DNA of 48,737 bases from an archaeon (GCA_024399275.1 JAKSHS010000006.1:1-48737), one strand, 5' to 3'; positions 15,952-25,176 are shown, numbered from the stretch's first letter. Translations and numbers: made by a program. The notes: generated from the letters alone by a model not told the origin.

Positions 15952-17820
15952 CTTTATTTCATCCCACGTGAGAATCGCTCGTCCAGTAGCAACAAAATTG
16001 TCGTCTTTATCCACTACAATAATCTCTTCCATAGGCCTGATATTCGGATCCATGTTAGCTACGAATTGACAGAATGCATTCCTTCCCTGCAATATGTACG
16101 GCACCGCGTCATCGACAACAATTGCTCTGAACTTTGGTGTTGGAACAAGTTCTATAATCCTTTTAGCACCTTCCGGCCTGAGGGTGTAGAAGCCATCATT
16201 AGCCCTCATAGAAAGAACGTGCTCTCCATCAGATATAACATTTCTAACTTTTCCAGTTTTTCTACTCAGGACTAGATCAATTTTCCCATGTAATAATGCG
16301 TTTGTTGCTTCTGGACCAAATTGATACATTGCTGTCGCTCTAACTCTAATCTGATTCGTATCATATTCTATATTGCCAGACTTTATTTCATTCTCACTAA
16401 TAACTTCTTCAAACTTCACTTTTTCAAAAAACAAATCTGTCATCTTTTTAACATCTTCATTCGTATCACAATCAATAATACCCGGAAAAAGAGATTGCGC
16501 TATAGGGTATATCTCATCTAATTCAGCAGGTACTGGTCCGAATGGTGACATAATAATAGGTGTATATCCTGCCGCTCTTACTCTATTAAAGCCAGAGGCG
16601 TAATACTTGCTGTATGGCTTCTTGCTGTCTGTGAATATAGCCGCCTTATGAAAATACGGAACATAGCGTTCTAAGAGTCTTTCGGTATATCTATGAAAAG
16701 CAGGCCTCGCACGGGATTCACTGCCTGTATAAAAAATTGCACGATCACGGCTAATTGGCTCTTTACATTCAAGGTAATCTTTATAGAATCTCAATCTTCT
16801 AAGACCGTCGAGTAACGCAGGATGAGCTCTACATCTGATTTCTGCAAGTTCCCAGAGTCTTTCCTCTTCAATACACCTTCTGATCAATGCCAACTCATTA
16901 GTAATTTGGTATAAATTATGACGAGCGATTATGCTCTCACGCGATTTTTTATCCATTTTTTTAATAGACTCTAATGTGTTTCCTCTACACGCAGGACAGT
17001 TGCAGTCTAAGAATTGAATATCATTAAGACGAAATGTGCCGTCTGTAAACATGAATCTATCGTCCCTTGCAAATTTAGCATAAGATGCTGAATCGAAAAG
17101 ATCACATCCTAAAAGCGTCGCAAATGCTAAAATCATCGGATGTCCAGCACCAAACAGATGTACCGGACGACCAGCTGCAAGTCCCTTTTTTGATGCAATA
17201 ATAATGTCTACCAGCTCTGCATATCTATACTGCTCCATCAGTGGTACAGTTCCCCCAATTGGATGCACATCAACATTCATCGTTGCCATTTTCCTGGCAC
17301 AATCCTCCCTTAAATCAGGATATACCGAACCCTGCACAACACCATTAATCATCATATCGCCCTTAATGTCACAGGCATGGCGTGTTCTTTCAAGAGTTTC
17401 GGATACAGATCTAGAAACCTCTTCTCTAGTCCAGTAAGGCTCTGTAAAAATGTCAAGAACTGTACCAATATCCGTACCAATACTTTTCTGAAAGTCAATC
17501 ATTTCATCATTTGTAACTTTGACTTCTCCATACATATGACTTTGAAATGTTCCAGAATCTGTCATAATTATTCCAGGGAAATCAAGCATCCTGTGCAAGC
17601 CCTCTGTTTGAGCCCTATTTTTTAAATTTGTGTCATTTTTTATTATATATGAATTTGTAATGATTGCTCTAAATCCAAATTCATTGTAAAGTTCTTTAGG
17701 CGTCACTATCAAAATTTTTGGATTTACGACAGGTAATAGAGCAGGCGTTTTAAGGATTCCGGATCTTGTTTCAAATTTACACAACCTCGCAAGTCCATCT
17801 CTTTTCACAATTTCTAGCAT
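15898..17820 (-). CDS. tgtA: Archaeosine tRNA-guanine transglycosylase
   Basis: A 640-residue enzyme that swaps guanine-15 of tRNA for preQ0, the first step to archaeosine. The nucleophile region is IMTDSGTFQSH, with the Asp at residue 88. The TIM-barrel substrate loop is NGVVQGSVYPDLR. The zinc site is CNCPACRG near residue 275. The C-terminal third holds the archaeal extra domains ending in a PUA domain (IVVDDAVPYILQGRNAFCQFV to FKRGIAVKIR), which grips the tRNA. The length matches full archaeal TgtA. It is convergent with the Pcc1-like gene. Confidence 0.95.
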   Translation of the reverse strand: MLEIVKRDGLARLCKFETRSGILKTPALLPVVNPKILIVTPKELYNEFGFRAIITNSYIIKNDTNLKNRAQTEGLHRMLDFPGIIMTDSGTFQSHMYGEVKVTNDEMIDFQKSIGTDIGTVLDIFTEPYWTREEVSRSVSETLERTRHACDIKGDMMINGVVQGSVYPDLREDCARKMATMNVDVHPIGGTVPLMEQYRYAELVDIIIASKKGLAAGRPVHLFGAGHPMILAFATLLGCDLFDSASYAKFARDDRFMFTDGTFRLNDIQFLDCNCPACRGNTLESIKKMDKKSRESIIARHNLYQITNELALIRRCIEEERLWELAEIRCRAHPALLDGLRRLRFYKDYLECKEPISRDRAIFYTGSESRARPAFHRYTERLLERYVPYFHKAAIFTDSKKPYSKYYASGFNRVRAAGYTPIIMSPFGPVPAELDEIYPIAQSLFPGIIDCDTNEDVKKMTDLFFEKVKFEEVISENEIKSGNIEYDTNQIRVRATAMYQFGPEATNALLHGKIDLVLSRKTGKVRNVISDGEHVLSMRANDGFYTLRPEGAKRIIELVPTPKFRAIVVDDAVPYILQGRNAFCQFVANMDPNIRPMEEIIVVDKDDNFVATGRAILTWDEIKSFKRGIAVKIRSGGSEV

Positions 17821-18046
17821 CGGAGGCCAGTAAGAGGCATTTACATAATAATAATTACCAAAAAAGAATTTTTGAGACTATATTCAATCATACTAGTTCA
17901 TGAAAGAAAAAAGAAACTGGAAATCGTCATACTTTCTATTTACTCACATAATTCCTATCATCAATTCTTCAACCATTTAACCAGTCTCATAATGATTGAC
18001 TATGGATATTAACAGCACATCCCTAACAGACGGAAGTCCACATTGC

Positions 18047-18056
18047 TTTATATAAC
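18047..18056 (+). promoter_or_regulatory. TATA box of pth2
   Basis: TTTATATAAC ends 27 bases before the pth2 ATG at 18084. This gives a very short or absent leader. Confidence 0.6.
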
Positions 18057-18083
18057 ATTTTAAGTACAGCACCAGGTATATTC

Positions 18084-18464
18084 ATGAATCTTACCACAAG
18101 AGCTCCGGATGAAGAATATAAAATAGTTATAGTTGTGAGAACCGACCTTAAAATGTCATCCGGTAAAATTGCGGTTCAGGTAGCTCATGCTGCGGTAAAC
18201 TGTGCAATCATGGCTGAAAAAAAACACTTTAAAGAATTCAATGCTTGGTATTCGGAAGGTCAAAAAAAAATCGTCCTTCGAGTTGATTCACTAGAAGAAT
18301 TATACAAGATAAAAGCAGAAGCTGATGCGAGGACAATAGATAATTGCCTAATAGCCGACGCCGGAAGAACAGAAATTATTCCAGGATCAATAACATGCAT
18401 AGGTTTAGGACCTAGTACGGACTCCATCCTTAATATTATCACAGGCGACCTTTCGTTGCTCTAA
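18084..18464 (+). CDS. pth2: Peptidyl-tRNA hydrolase, archaeal/eukaryotic type
   Basis: A 126-residue Pth2 that frees stalled peptides from tRNA. The family core is complete: YKIVIVVRTDLKMSSGKIAVQVAHAAV near residues 12-38 (catalytic Lys, Gln and His region), then QKKIVLRVDSLEEL, ADARTIDNCLIADAGRTEI and GSITCIGLGPSTD at the end. The last 26 bases overlap the convergent thiE gene. The TATA box 27 bases before the ATG points to a leaderless transcript. Confidence 0.95.
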   Translation: MNLTTRAPDEEYKIVIVVRTDLKMSSGKIAVQVAHAAVNCAIMAEKKHFKEFNAWYSEGQKKIVLRVDSLEELYKIKAEADARTIDNCLIADAGRTEIIPGSITCIGLGPSTDSILNIITGDLSLL

Positions 18465-19068
18465 CAATACATCTTATATCTTTCACCGCCGCCGGTATAT
18501 CCTTTCGAGACACAACTGCAGATATTACTGCAACTCCGTCCGCACCCGCACCAATGACCGACGCCACATTTTCTCTTTTTATCCCCCCAATGGCAATCAA
18601 CGGGATCTTGATAACCTTTCTAATCATCGCAAGCATCCCTATACCCTTCCCTGGCCCTATGTTTGATTTTGACAACGTATCAAACACCGGACTGAGAGCA
18701 ACATAGGACGCTCCATCTTTTTCTGCCTTAACCGCTTCTTCTATGTTTCCAACAGAAACACCTATGATGAAATCTTTTGGAACTAACTTTCTGATATGTT
18801 TAACGGGCATATCTGATTGTCCAACATGAACACCGTCCGCCTCCGAAAGCAATGCAATATCAACATTGTCATTAACAATGAACAGCTTATGCAGGGAGCG
18901 AGATATTCGAGAAATCTTAATAGCCCAATCTAAAAATCTCGGATCATTGTCCTTAACCCGAAGTTGAACAATATCTGCGCCACCCTCGTAGCTCAATCTG
19001 GCCACTTCTACATGCGACAATCCATTTGATAATTTATCATCGGTCACGACACAAATGTCACACTTCAT
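18439..19068 (-). CDS. thiE: Thiamine-phosphate synthase ThiE
   Basis: A 209-residue TIM-barrel enzyme that joins the pyrimidine (HMP-PP) and thiazole phosphate units of thiamine. It shows VQLRVKDNDPR near the N-terminus, FIVNDNVDIALLSEADGVHVGQSDM (substrate and metal loop) and IPLIAIGGIKRENV near residue 155. Family members have the same order and length. It overlaps the end of thiM by four bases, so the two form an operon. A second TMP-synthase domain of the unrelated ThiN type is fused to ThiD at 22865-24160. Confidence 0.93.
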   Translation of the reverse strand: MKCDICVVTDDKLSNGLSHVEVARLSYEGGADIVQLRVKDNDPRFLDWAIKISRISRSLHKLFIVNDNVDIALLSEADGVHVGQSDMPVKHIRKLVPKDFIIGVSVGNIEEAVKAEKDGASYVALSPVFDTLSKSNIGPGKGIGMLAMIRKVIKIPLIAIGGIKRENVASVIGAGADGVAVISAVVSRKDIPAAVKDIRCIVRATKGRL

Positions 19069-19862
19069 AATTTTCTAACTCTAATATGTGTTTCTATATC
19101 AAAAGTTGTTAGATTGTTTAGTGAATCCATGAGTACCGATTTGAACGTTCCAGGTCCACCTGAGTTATCCGCCGCCACCTCTCCAGCAATTGAAAAAACT
19201 GAAAGTGCTGCGGAAACTATGTCTATGCTAACTCCAAGTGCACCTATATAGCATCCAATAACAGACGACGCCATACATCCAGTCCCTACAACTTTGCCCA
19301 TGGTTGGATTCCCGTTCAATAAAATATACACCTGTGTTCCATTTGAAACATAATCTGCCTCTCCCGTCATTGCCACAACAGTGTTAGTAATCTTCGCCAG
19401 TTTTTTCACCGCAACAATATTGTTAGAAGGCCCCCTCACAGCGTCAACACCAATGATTTCTCCACCCATATTGGCCATAACACCTATCTCCCCGCTATTT
19501 CCCTTAATTACAGAAATTTTAACATCAGAAAGTATTTTGTCGACTAACTTCACCCTGTAAGACTCTTTTTTAATTCCCACAGGGTCTAGCACTATAGGAA
19601 TATTCAAGCTATTAGCTAATTTTCCTACCTCTATCATGGAATTTATCAATTCTGAATCTGGTGTCCCGATGTTTAAAATCAATGCTGACGATCCTTTCAA
19701 AATATCTATAGCATCTTCCGTATTAGACGTCATAACGGGAAGGCCGCCAGCACAAAGAGTAATATTTGCGCAATCATCGGCGGTAACATAGTTCGTCATA
19801 TGAAGAACCAATGGTCTTCTGTTTTTAACTACAGACATCATATCCGCAATCTCAACAACCAT
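19065..19862 (-). CDS. thiM: Hydroxyethylthiazole kinase
   Basis: A thiazole-salvage kinase that phosphorylates hydroxyethylthiazole for ThiE. Typical segments are PLVLHMTNYVTADDCAN at the start, LDPVGIKKESYR, IKGNSGEIGVM, VAMTGEADYVSNG and the catalytic GTGCMASSVIG near the C-terminus. The open frame extends to 19994, but that would cover the thrS promoter and start. The Met at 19862 begins the usual family N-terminus; the Met at 19883 is a second option. It is the first gene of a thiM-thiE pair and is divergent from thrS. No TPP riboswitch pattern was recognised upstream. Confidence 0.92.
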   Translation of the reverse strand: MVVEIADMMSVVKNRRPLVLHMTNYVTADDCANITLCAGGLPVMTSNTEDAIDILKGSSALILNIGTPDSELINSMIEVGKLANSLNIPIVLDPVGIKKESYRVKLVDKILSDVKISVIKGNSGEIGVMANMGGEIIGVDAVRGPSNNIVAVKKLAKITNTVVAMTGEADYVSNGTQVYILLNGNPTMGKVVGTGCMASSVIGCYIGALGVSIDIVSAALSVFSIAGEVAADNSGGPGTFKSVLMDSLNNLTTFDIETHIRVRKL

Positions 19863-19984
19863 ATCATTCCACTTCTCCTGCATCCTATCAACAACATATG
19901 ATACCACCACCCAAGGATACAGTATTAATAACTCGAGTGCAGTGGCGACCCGACAGAAGACCCGTCGTGAGGAGGGCGTTCCAT

Positions 19985-21739
19985 ATGAAGGCATTATACA
20001 ATGATGGCGAGATAAGGGAATGTGACGATACGCGCTCAGTTATCAGGCACACAGCCTCGCATGTGATGGCTCAGGCCGTTCTTAGACTCTACCCAGGTAC
20101 AAAGCTAGCAATAGGGCCAGTTATAGATGATGGTTTCTACTACGATTTCGATAAAGACGAAGGATTTTCACCCGACGATCTTGAAAAGATTGAAGCTGAA
20201 ATGAATAAAATAATAAAAGAGAACTTTAAGGTCGAGACGTACACACTTCCAAGAAACGAAGCAATACAATATATGAAAGGTCGCGGAGAGGTTTATAAAG
20301 TAGAACTAATAGAGAATCTCCCTGACAACGTACCCATCAGTTTCTACAAGCAGGGTGAATTTATTGATCTATGCTCTGGACCTCACGTATTACACACGGG
20401 GGCAATCAAAGCATATAAACTTATATCAATCGCAGGCGCGTATTGGCGGGGAAATGAAAAAAATAGAATGCTTACAAGGATATACGGAACCGCATTTGAG
20501 AATAAAGAGGAGTTAGCTAAGCATCTTGAGATGCTAGAGAAAGCTAAAAAAAGAGATCATAGAAGACTCGGAAAAGAATTAGGTCTCTTTACTATTTCAG
20601 AAGAAGGGCCAGGGTTTCCGTTTTTCCTCCCAAAGGGAATGATTCTCAAGAACACACTCATAGACTATTGGAGAAATATTCATCAAAAAGAAGGTTATCT
20701 GGAGATTTCCACCCCTATCATGCTCAGCAAACATCTTTGGGAGCAATCTGGCCATTGGGACCATTACAGAGACAATATGTATACAACTACAATTGAAGAT
20801 GAAGATTTCTGCATAAAACCAATGAATTGTCCTGGAGGGGTACTAGTTTACAAAAATGATACTCACTCATACAAGGACCTTCCAATCAAACTAGGTGAAC
20901 TTGGTCTCGTTCACAGACATGAAAGGTCAGGAACGCTTCACGGACTTATGAGAGCCAGGTGCTTTACACAAGATGATGCACATATTTTTGTAACTAAAAA
21001 TCAAATTTCTGATCAAATTAAAGGCATAGTCGGAATCATAGACAGTGTCTACTCACTTTTTGGATTTAAATATCATGTTGAACTGTCCACAAGGCCCGAA
21101 AATAGCATGGGGAGCGATGAGGATTGGGAAACGGCCACTAGTAGTCTTAAAAAAGCTCTTGATGAGCTTAAACTCGAGTACACAATCAATGAGAAAGATG
21201 GCGCTTTTTATGGACCTAAAATTGACTTCCATCTAGAAGATTCTATTGGAAGGACTTGGCAATGTGGCACTATTCAGCTCGACTTCCAAATGCCCCAAAA
21301 ATTTGATGTAACTTATGTGGGTGCGGATGGTAATAAACACAGACCAATAATGATACATAGAGTTGTGTTTGGATCAATCGAAAGGTTTATCGGAATACTT
21401 ATTGAGCACTATGAGGGAAAATTCCCAGTTTGGCTCGCTCCAGTACAGGTTAAGGTCATTTCAATTTCAGAAAAGTCACGTACCTATGCTGAGGATGTTT
21501 CCATGAAAATAAAAGCATCAGGAATCAGATGTGAAGTTGATAACAGAGACGAAAAGATCGGTTACAAGATTCGAGAAGCTCAACTACAAAAAGTTCCATA
21601 TATGATTATTCTCGGAGAAAAGGAAAGTAAAAACGGTACGATTGTATCCGTTAGAAGTAGAGATCAAGGAGATCTTGGAGCTATCGAAACCGAAGATTTT
21701 ATTAGAAGAATCGCTGAGGAAATAACTACCAAGAAGTAA
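19985..21739 (+). CDS. thrS: Threonyl-tRNA synthetase, bacterial type, without TGS domain
   Basis: A class II synthetase of about 584 residues that charges tRNA-Thr. The bacterial-type N2 editing domain is present, with HTASHVMAQAV (HxxxH) near residue 17, FIDLCSGPHVLHTG and YWRGNEKNRMLTRIYGTAF. Then come the catalytic core (PMNCPGGVLVYK, RHERSGTLHGLMRAR and FYGPKIDFHLEDSIGR) and the C-terminal anticodon-binding domain ending near VRSRDQGDLGAIE. The usual 60-residue N-terminal TGS domain is absent: only about 15 residues precede the editing domain. The ATG at 19985 is supported by GGAGGG just upstream. Most archaea use a different ThrRS with an unrelated editing domain, so transfer from bacteria is likely. 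Confidence 0.93.
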   Translation: MKALYNDGEIRECDDTRSVIRHTASHVMAQAVLRLYPGTKLAIGPVIDDGFYYDFDKDEGFSPDDLEKIEAEMNKIIKENFKVETYTLPRNEAIQYMKGRGEVYKVELIENLPDNVPISFYKQGEFIDLCSGPHVLHTGAIKAYKLISIAGAYWRGNEKNRMLTRIYGTAFENKEELAKHLEMLEKAKKRDHRRLGKELGLFTISEEGPGFPFFLPKGMILKNTLIDYWRNIHQKEGYLEISTPIMLSKHLWEQSGHWDHYRDNMYTTTIEDEDFCIKPMNCPGGVLVYKNDTHSYKDLPIKLGELGLVHRHERSGTLHGLMRARCFTQDDAHIFVTKNQISDQIKGIVGIIDSVYSLFGFKYHVELSTRPENSMGSDEDWETATSSLKKALDELKLEYTINEKDGAFYGPKIDFHLEDSIGRTWQCGTIQLDFQMPQKFDVTYVGADGNKHRPIMIHRVVFGSIERFIGILIEHYEGKFPVWLAPVQVKVISISEKSRTYAEDVSMKIKASGIRCEVDNRDEKIGYKIREAQLQKVPYMIILGEKESKNGTIVSVRSRDQGDLGAIETEDFIRRIAEEITTKK

Positions 21740-21853
21740 ATACAAACGAATGCACCGCGCAATCATTGTTAACGGTTTGTAGCTATTCCGTCCAGGAAAG
21801 CGACAATAAACTAAGTTAATAATTTCGAGTAACACAGGAAAAGGGTAACTGGA

Positions 21854-22822
21854 ATGTCAGATGGATCAAAAAGACAGAAAATTCGCGTAAATTCTAAGTC
21901 TTCAGCGAAAGCTAAAAACACCGAAAGGGAGAAATCAAACACCAAAGAATTGCCATTGAAAACATCTGACAGAGATGCTATCATTTCCATCAGTGCGATA
22001 ATTCTTCTCTTAGCGTGCAGTATTGTCATCGGAAATGCGGTTTATGATAACACACTTGCACATTATAGTCAACCGGAAATTAAATATGGGGATAATGTCG
22101 GGATTGAATACGTCGGCAGTCTTCGTACATACTATGACAGAGATGGAAGCCCAGTCATTTTTGATACCAATATTCTAAGCTTAGCCAACGACAAAAATAG
22201 AGATTTCATTTATGAACAGTGCGAAAACAGCAATAAGTATGGCACTCACAACATTGTAATCGGTAGTGGCGAATTTCTTACTACCTTTGAAAATGCTATT
22301 GTTGGTCATCATTCTGGAGACATAATAGAATTGGCAATTGACGCAAAAGATGCCTATCCACCTGATGGCAAAATCGGATTTTTAAAGAAAAATTATGATT
22401 ATTCCATCGACAAAGTGAAAATTTTCTATTCCGATACTGATTTTAAATCGTTCTTCGGAGTAGATGCACCAGAAACATGTTTTACAGTTAAATCCCCTTA
22501 CGGATGGAATGCCAACGTAGTAAGAAATTTTAATGGTTTGATAGAGGTTGATTATCTCCCCGAAAATTCACAGGTATATGATAGCGGTACCGGAGTCATA
22601 TACAAAGTTTCCAAAGTGGATAGTGGCAAAATAATGTTCCAGTATGATTTTTCTTACGATGACAGAATCATTAAGGCCATAGGTCCGGATAACGAAGAAA
22701 CAATATACATAATTGAGGAGGTATCCAATGGCGAGTGCAAATACAAAACAGAGCATGGCGCAAACACAATAATCGCAGGTGAGCCCCTGTACTTTACCAT
22801 TAAAATCGTTAACTTGAAGTGA
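21854..22822 (+). CDS. Membrane-anchored FKBP-type peptidyl-prolyl isomerase
   Basis: A 322-residue protein with a charged cytoplasmic tail of about 43 residues rich in Lys and Ser, one membrane helix (about 44-64, ISISAIILLLACSIVIGNA) and a large outer part. The outer part begins as an FKBP domain: GDNVGIEYVGSL near residue 76, then IVIGSGEFLTTFENAIVGHHSGD and AIDAKDAYPP, with a long insert where archaeal FKBPs carry their chaperone flap. It closes with EPLYFTIKIVNL, the last FKBP strand. It is likely a folding helper outside the membrane. It lies about 110 bases after thrS on the same strand and ends convergent with the thiDN gene. Confidence 0.8.
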   Translation: MSDGSKRQKIRVNSKSSAKAKNTEREKSNTKELPLKTSDRDAIISISAIILLLACSIVIGNAVYDNTLAHYSQPEIKYGDNVGIEYVGSLRTYYDRDGSPVIFDTNILSLANDKNRDFIYEQCENSNKYGTHNIVIGSGEFLTTFENAIVGHHSGDIIELAIDAKDAYPPDGKIGFLKKNYDYSIDKVKIFYSDTDFKSFFGVDAPETCFTVKSPYGWNANVVRNFNGLIEVDYLPENSQVYDSGTGVIYKVSKVDSGKIMFQYDFSYDDRIIKAIGPDNEETIYIIEEVSNGECKYKTEHGANTIIAGEPLYFTIKIVNLK

Positions 22823-22864
22823 GTCTTATATAAAAGGGGCTTACCAGTCCTTAAGTTATCTCGA

Positions 22865-24160
22865 CTAAAGAACAAGTCTAAGCTTATTCAAGAGGTCTCT
22901 TGGGTTCTTACCTAAAAGTTGAATGCTGCCGCATCCTTCGACATCTTCATCAACTAGCACGTCAGGTACTCTTCCATACCTTCTAATGGCTTCAGCAACG
23001 ACATCATTCAAACAATAATTTTCATACCTCCTAGAACCCAGTGTCAACACATCAAAGCCGACTTCTTCCATTACGTCGAGAAGATTTTCGGAATATGCGA
23101 CATTTAGCAAGGATCTAATATCGCGATCGTACGTAGCCACAGAAAACAATGCACGTGACGCATCACACTGAACTCCATACTTTGGTTTACCACCTTTCCT
23201 AAGGCGCCCATTATAAAAAGTCACTTCATTGTCGATAGTGGCAATATCTTCAGGTCCAATAGGGTTTTCAAGTGAATATGCAAGCATAATTCCTTTGGTT
23301 GGAACTAATTCTTTAGGCATAATATCAATCAATATATCAGCGGCATCATCAATTTCGTCGAGGATTCTAAACTTAGTCAAATTCTTAAACGATCCGACAG
23401 TGGGATTTACGCATTTATCTCCCTTTCCAATAATATACATTGATGCGATCGATTCCTGAATAAGATCTCTCGATTTTTTCACTGCATCGAATATATCAAA
23501 ACCTTTTGCCATGTATGCCGTGATGTACGATGACAATATGCACCCGCCACCATGTCCAGCTCTTTCAAGGCGAGGATATTCCATCTTTGTTATCTGTGAT
23601 GAGAGGTAAAAGTAATCTATTACATTTTTACCATCCATATGTCCACCCTTAAGAAGAACAGACGAACCACCTTTTCCTATAATTTCACAGGCCAGCTCGG
23701 CATCGTATTCAGTCCTAATTGACATACCGGCTAGAATTTCAGCTTCATGTCTATTAGGAGTTATCAACTCACACAGTGGCATAATGTCCTTTTTAATAGA
23801 CTGAGATAGATCTGCCAGCGCAAGTGAATTACCAACACCTGCGGCCATCACCGGATCAACAATGAACGGCATTCTATGATCTTCAAAAACCTCAGCAACA
23901 GACTTAACAATATCCGCACTATATAACATTCCTGTCTTAACTGCTTTAATATCTATATCTTTGAGAATTGCATCAAGTTGACACCGAATCATATCTGCCG
24001 GCACCGGATAAATGTGACTCACTTCACACGTATTCTGTGCCGTCACAGCAGTAACCACTGCGCAAGCATGCACGCCTACCGAACTCATAGCCTTAACATC
24101 GGCTTCAACTCCAGCCCCCCCAATAGAATCTGAACCGGCAATTGTGAGCGCACACCTCAT
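22865..24160 (-). CDS. thiDN: Bifunctional HMP/HMP-P kinase and ThiN thiamine-phosphate synthase
   Basis: A 431-residue fusion. The first 260 residues are ThiD, which phosphorylates the pyrimidine HMP twice: ALTIAGSDSIGGAGVEAD at the start, AVTAQNTCEV, FIVDPVMAAGVGNSL, LITPNRHEAEILAG, VLLKGGHMDG and a modified GAGD-like anion hole (RAGHGGGCILSS). The last 170 residues are ThiN, an archaeal TMP synthase unrelated to ThiE (YSLENPIGPEDIA, then LRKGGKPKYGVQCDASR and LLGKNPRDLLNKL). The start at 24160 is used because the frame before it lacks homology and a TATA box at 24179-24192 fits it. ThiE also exists in this genome. Confidence 0.93.
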   Translation of the reverse strand: MRCALTIAGSDSIGGAGVEADVKAMSSVGVHACAVVTAVTAQNTCEVSHIYPVPADMIRCQLDAILKDIDIKAVKTGMLYSADIVKSVAEVFEDHRMPFIVDPVMAAGVGNSLALADLSQSIKKDIMPLCELITPNRHEAEILAGMSIRTEYDAELACEIIGKGGSSVLLKGGHMDGKNVIDYFYLSSQITKMEYPRLERAGHGGGCILSSYITAYMAKGFDIFDAVKKSRDLIQESIASMYIIGKGDKCVNPTVGSFKNLTKFRILDEIDDAADILIDIMPKELVPTKGIMLAYSLENPIGPEDIATIDNEVTFYNGRLRKGGKPKYGVQCDASRALFSVATYDRDIRSLLNVAYSENLLDVMEEVGFDVLTLGSRRYENYCLNDVVAEAIRRYGRVPDVLVDEDVEGCGSIQLLGKNPRDLLNKLRLVL

Positions 24161-24178
24161 CGCCAGCCAATTTGAGCG

Positions 24179-24192
24179 ATAATATATATAAT
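24179..24192 (-). promoter_or_regulatory. TATA box of the thiDN gene
   Basis: ATAATATATATAAT is centred about 26 bases before the ATG at 24160, implying a leaderless mRNA. Confidence 0.55.
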
Positions 24193-24250
24193 GTAGTAAA
24201 TTAAATGACAAAAAGCTCATTACCAGAACACATACGCGCCCGGCCCATAC

Positions 24251-24260
24251 TTTATATAAA
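24251..24260 (+). promoter_or_regulatory. TATA box of the unknown gene at 24281
   Basis: TTTATATAAA is centred about 25 bases before the ATG at 24281. This is a strong archaeal TATA with a leaderless start, and it argues that the unknown gene is real and expressed. Confidence 0.6.
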
Positions 24261-24280
24261 ATCTAGCTATTGAACGCGCA

Positions 24281-25003
24281 ATGAAGTCTTTCAGCATTCA
24301 TTACGTCCTCACGGGAAATTCAGATTATGTAAATTTAGCGCCCGTGTTTCCCGACATTTTAAAGGAAATATTAGCAGACAATGGTCACTTTCAGGACGAA
24401 GAAGGCAAGGAAACTATAGAGATGTACACTGCACTAAACACATTCGATCTTGAACAAAACAGAAAACCAGAAGGATACAACAGGAAAGGGAAATATAGAC
24501 TGATATTCCCGATAGATAGAAAAGAATTTTACATAATAACATACGATGACAAAGCCAGAGGAGAGATAAAACGCATAGAAAATAAGATTACGGAAATCCT
24601 TTCCACCATAGGCGATCTCCACTATAACTCTTTCAGCAATCAGATAGGATATGGTATCTCTGGATATGGTACACCTGGGCTTCTTACAGGTGTTGAAGAA
24701 ATTGGGGCCTTTAAACAAATATATCTAAAGAACAACGAAATTCGCAACGAATTAGAAGGAACTTTTATTCGAGTAGATGCGGGTTGTAATGTTAAGGTTC
24801 CTCCCAAGGGAGAGGTCATTATTGATGGGCATTTGTATAAAAATACAAGCGAAGTGGATAGTCTTTCTCTATTTATTAACACTAACAGCCCAGACGCAAA
24901 GAATGTCAACTTAATGAAAGGTTCAGTCGAAATTGAGAAAGGCGTCGTCGTCATTATCAATGAGAAACCTACCAATGGAAAAGAAACACTCTTCGCTAAG
25001 TAG
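24281..25003 (+). CDS. Unknown 240-residue protein
   Basis: I do not recognise this protein. It is soluble, with no signal peptide or membrane segment. The N-terminal half (SIHYVLTGNSDYVNLAPVFP, then a helical stretch) precedes a strand-rich block (KYRLIFPIDRKEFYIITYDD). A glycine-rich loop, GYGISGYGTPGLLTG, lies near residues 128-142. The C-terminal part (EGTFIRVDAGCNVKVPPKG to EKGVVVIINEKP) is strand-rich, like a small beta barrel. A clear TATA box 25 bases upstream and good codon structure say it is expressed. It ends in TAG TAA and stands alone between thiDN and the arginine genes. Confidence 0.7.
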   Translation: MKSFSIHYVLTGNSDYVNLAPVFPDILKEILADNGHFQDEEGKETIEMYTALNTFDLEQNRKPEGYNRKGKYRLIFPIDRKEFYIITYDDKARGEIKRIENKITEILSTIGDLHYNSFSNQIGYGISGYGTPGLLTGVEEIGAFKQIYLKNNEIRNELEGTFIRVDAGCNVKVPPKGEVIIDGHLYKNTSEVDSLSLFINTNSPDAKNVNLMKGSVEIEKGVVVIINEKPTNGKETLFAK

Positions 25004-25029
25004 TAAAACCGTTCGTTCCGACATCTCAT

Positions 25030-25176
25030 TTAGAGAACAAGACCCGCTGAATCATCAGTCTGAGGATCTAACGATGTAATGCTGCATTCGTAGAGGCCAC
25101 AATTAGTGACACTTCCTAACCCAAAACTCATAATGAGTGATCCTACGAGCAATACAACTTTTAGACATTTAGCCAT
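25030..25176 (-). CDS. Possible small membrane or secreted peptide
   Basis: A 48-residue open frame after argH on the same strand. It begins with a Lys and a hydrophobic stretch (VVLLVGSLIMSFGLGSV) and then a short polar part with two Cys. This looks like a signal or anchor peptide, but there is no lipobox. Only a weak AGGAT lies upstream. The frame could be chance. Confidence 0.25.
   Translation of the reverse strand: MAKCLKVVLLVGSLIMSFGLGSVTNCGLYECSITSLDPQTDDSAGLVL

Noticed and set aside
19863-19994. Upstream extension of thiM
   Set aside because: It would cover the promoter and start of the divergent thrS gene and has no ThiM-like residues.
19000-24200. TPP riboswitch near the thiamine genes
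   Set aside because: I looked for the conserved CTGAGA and GAACCTGA-type elements before thiM, thiE and thiDN and did not find them. The thiDN transcript also appears leaderless.
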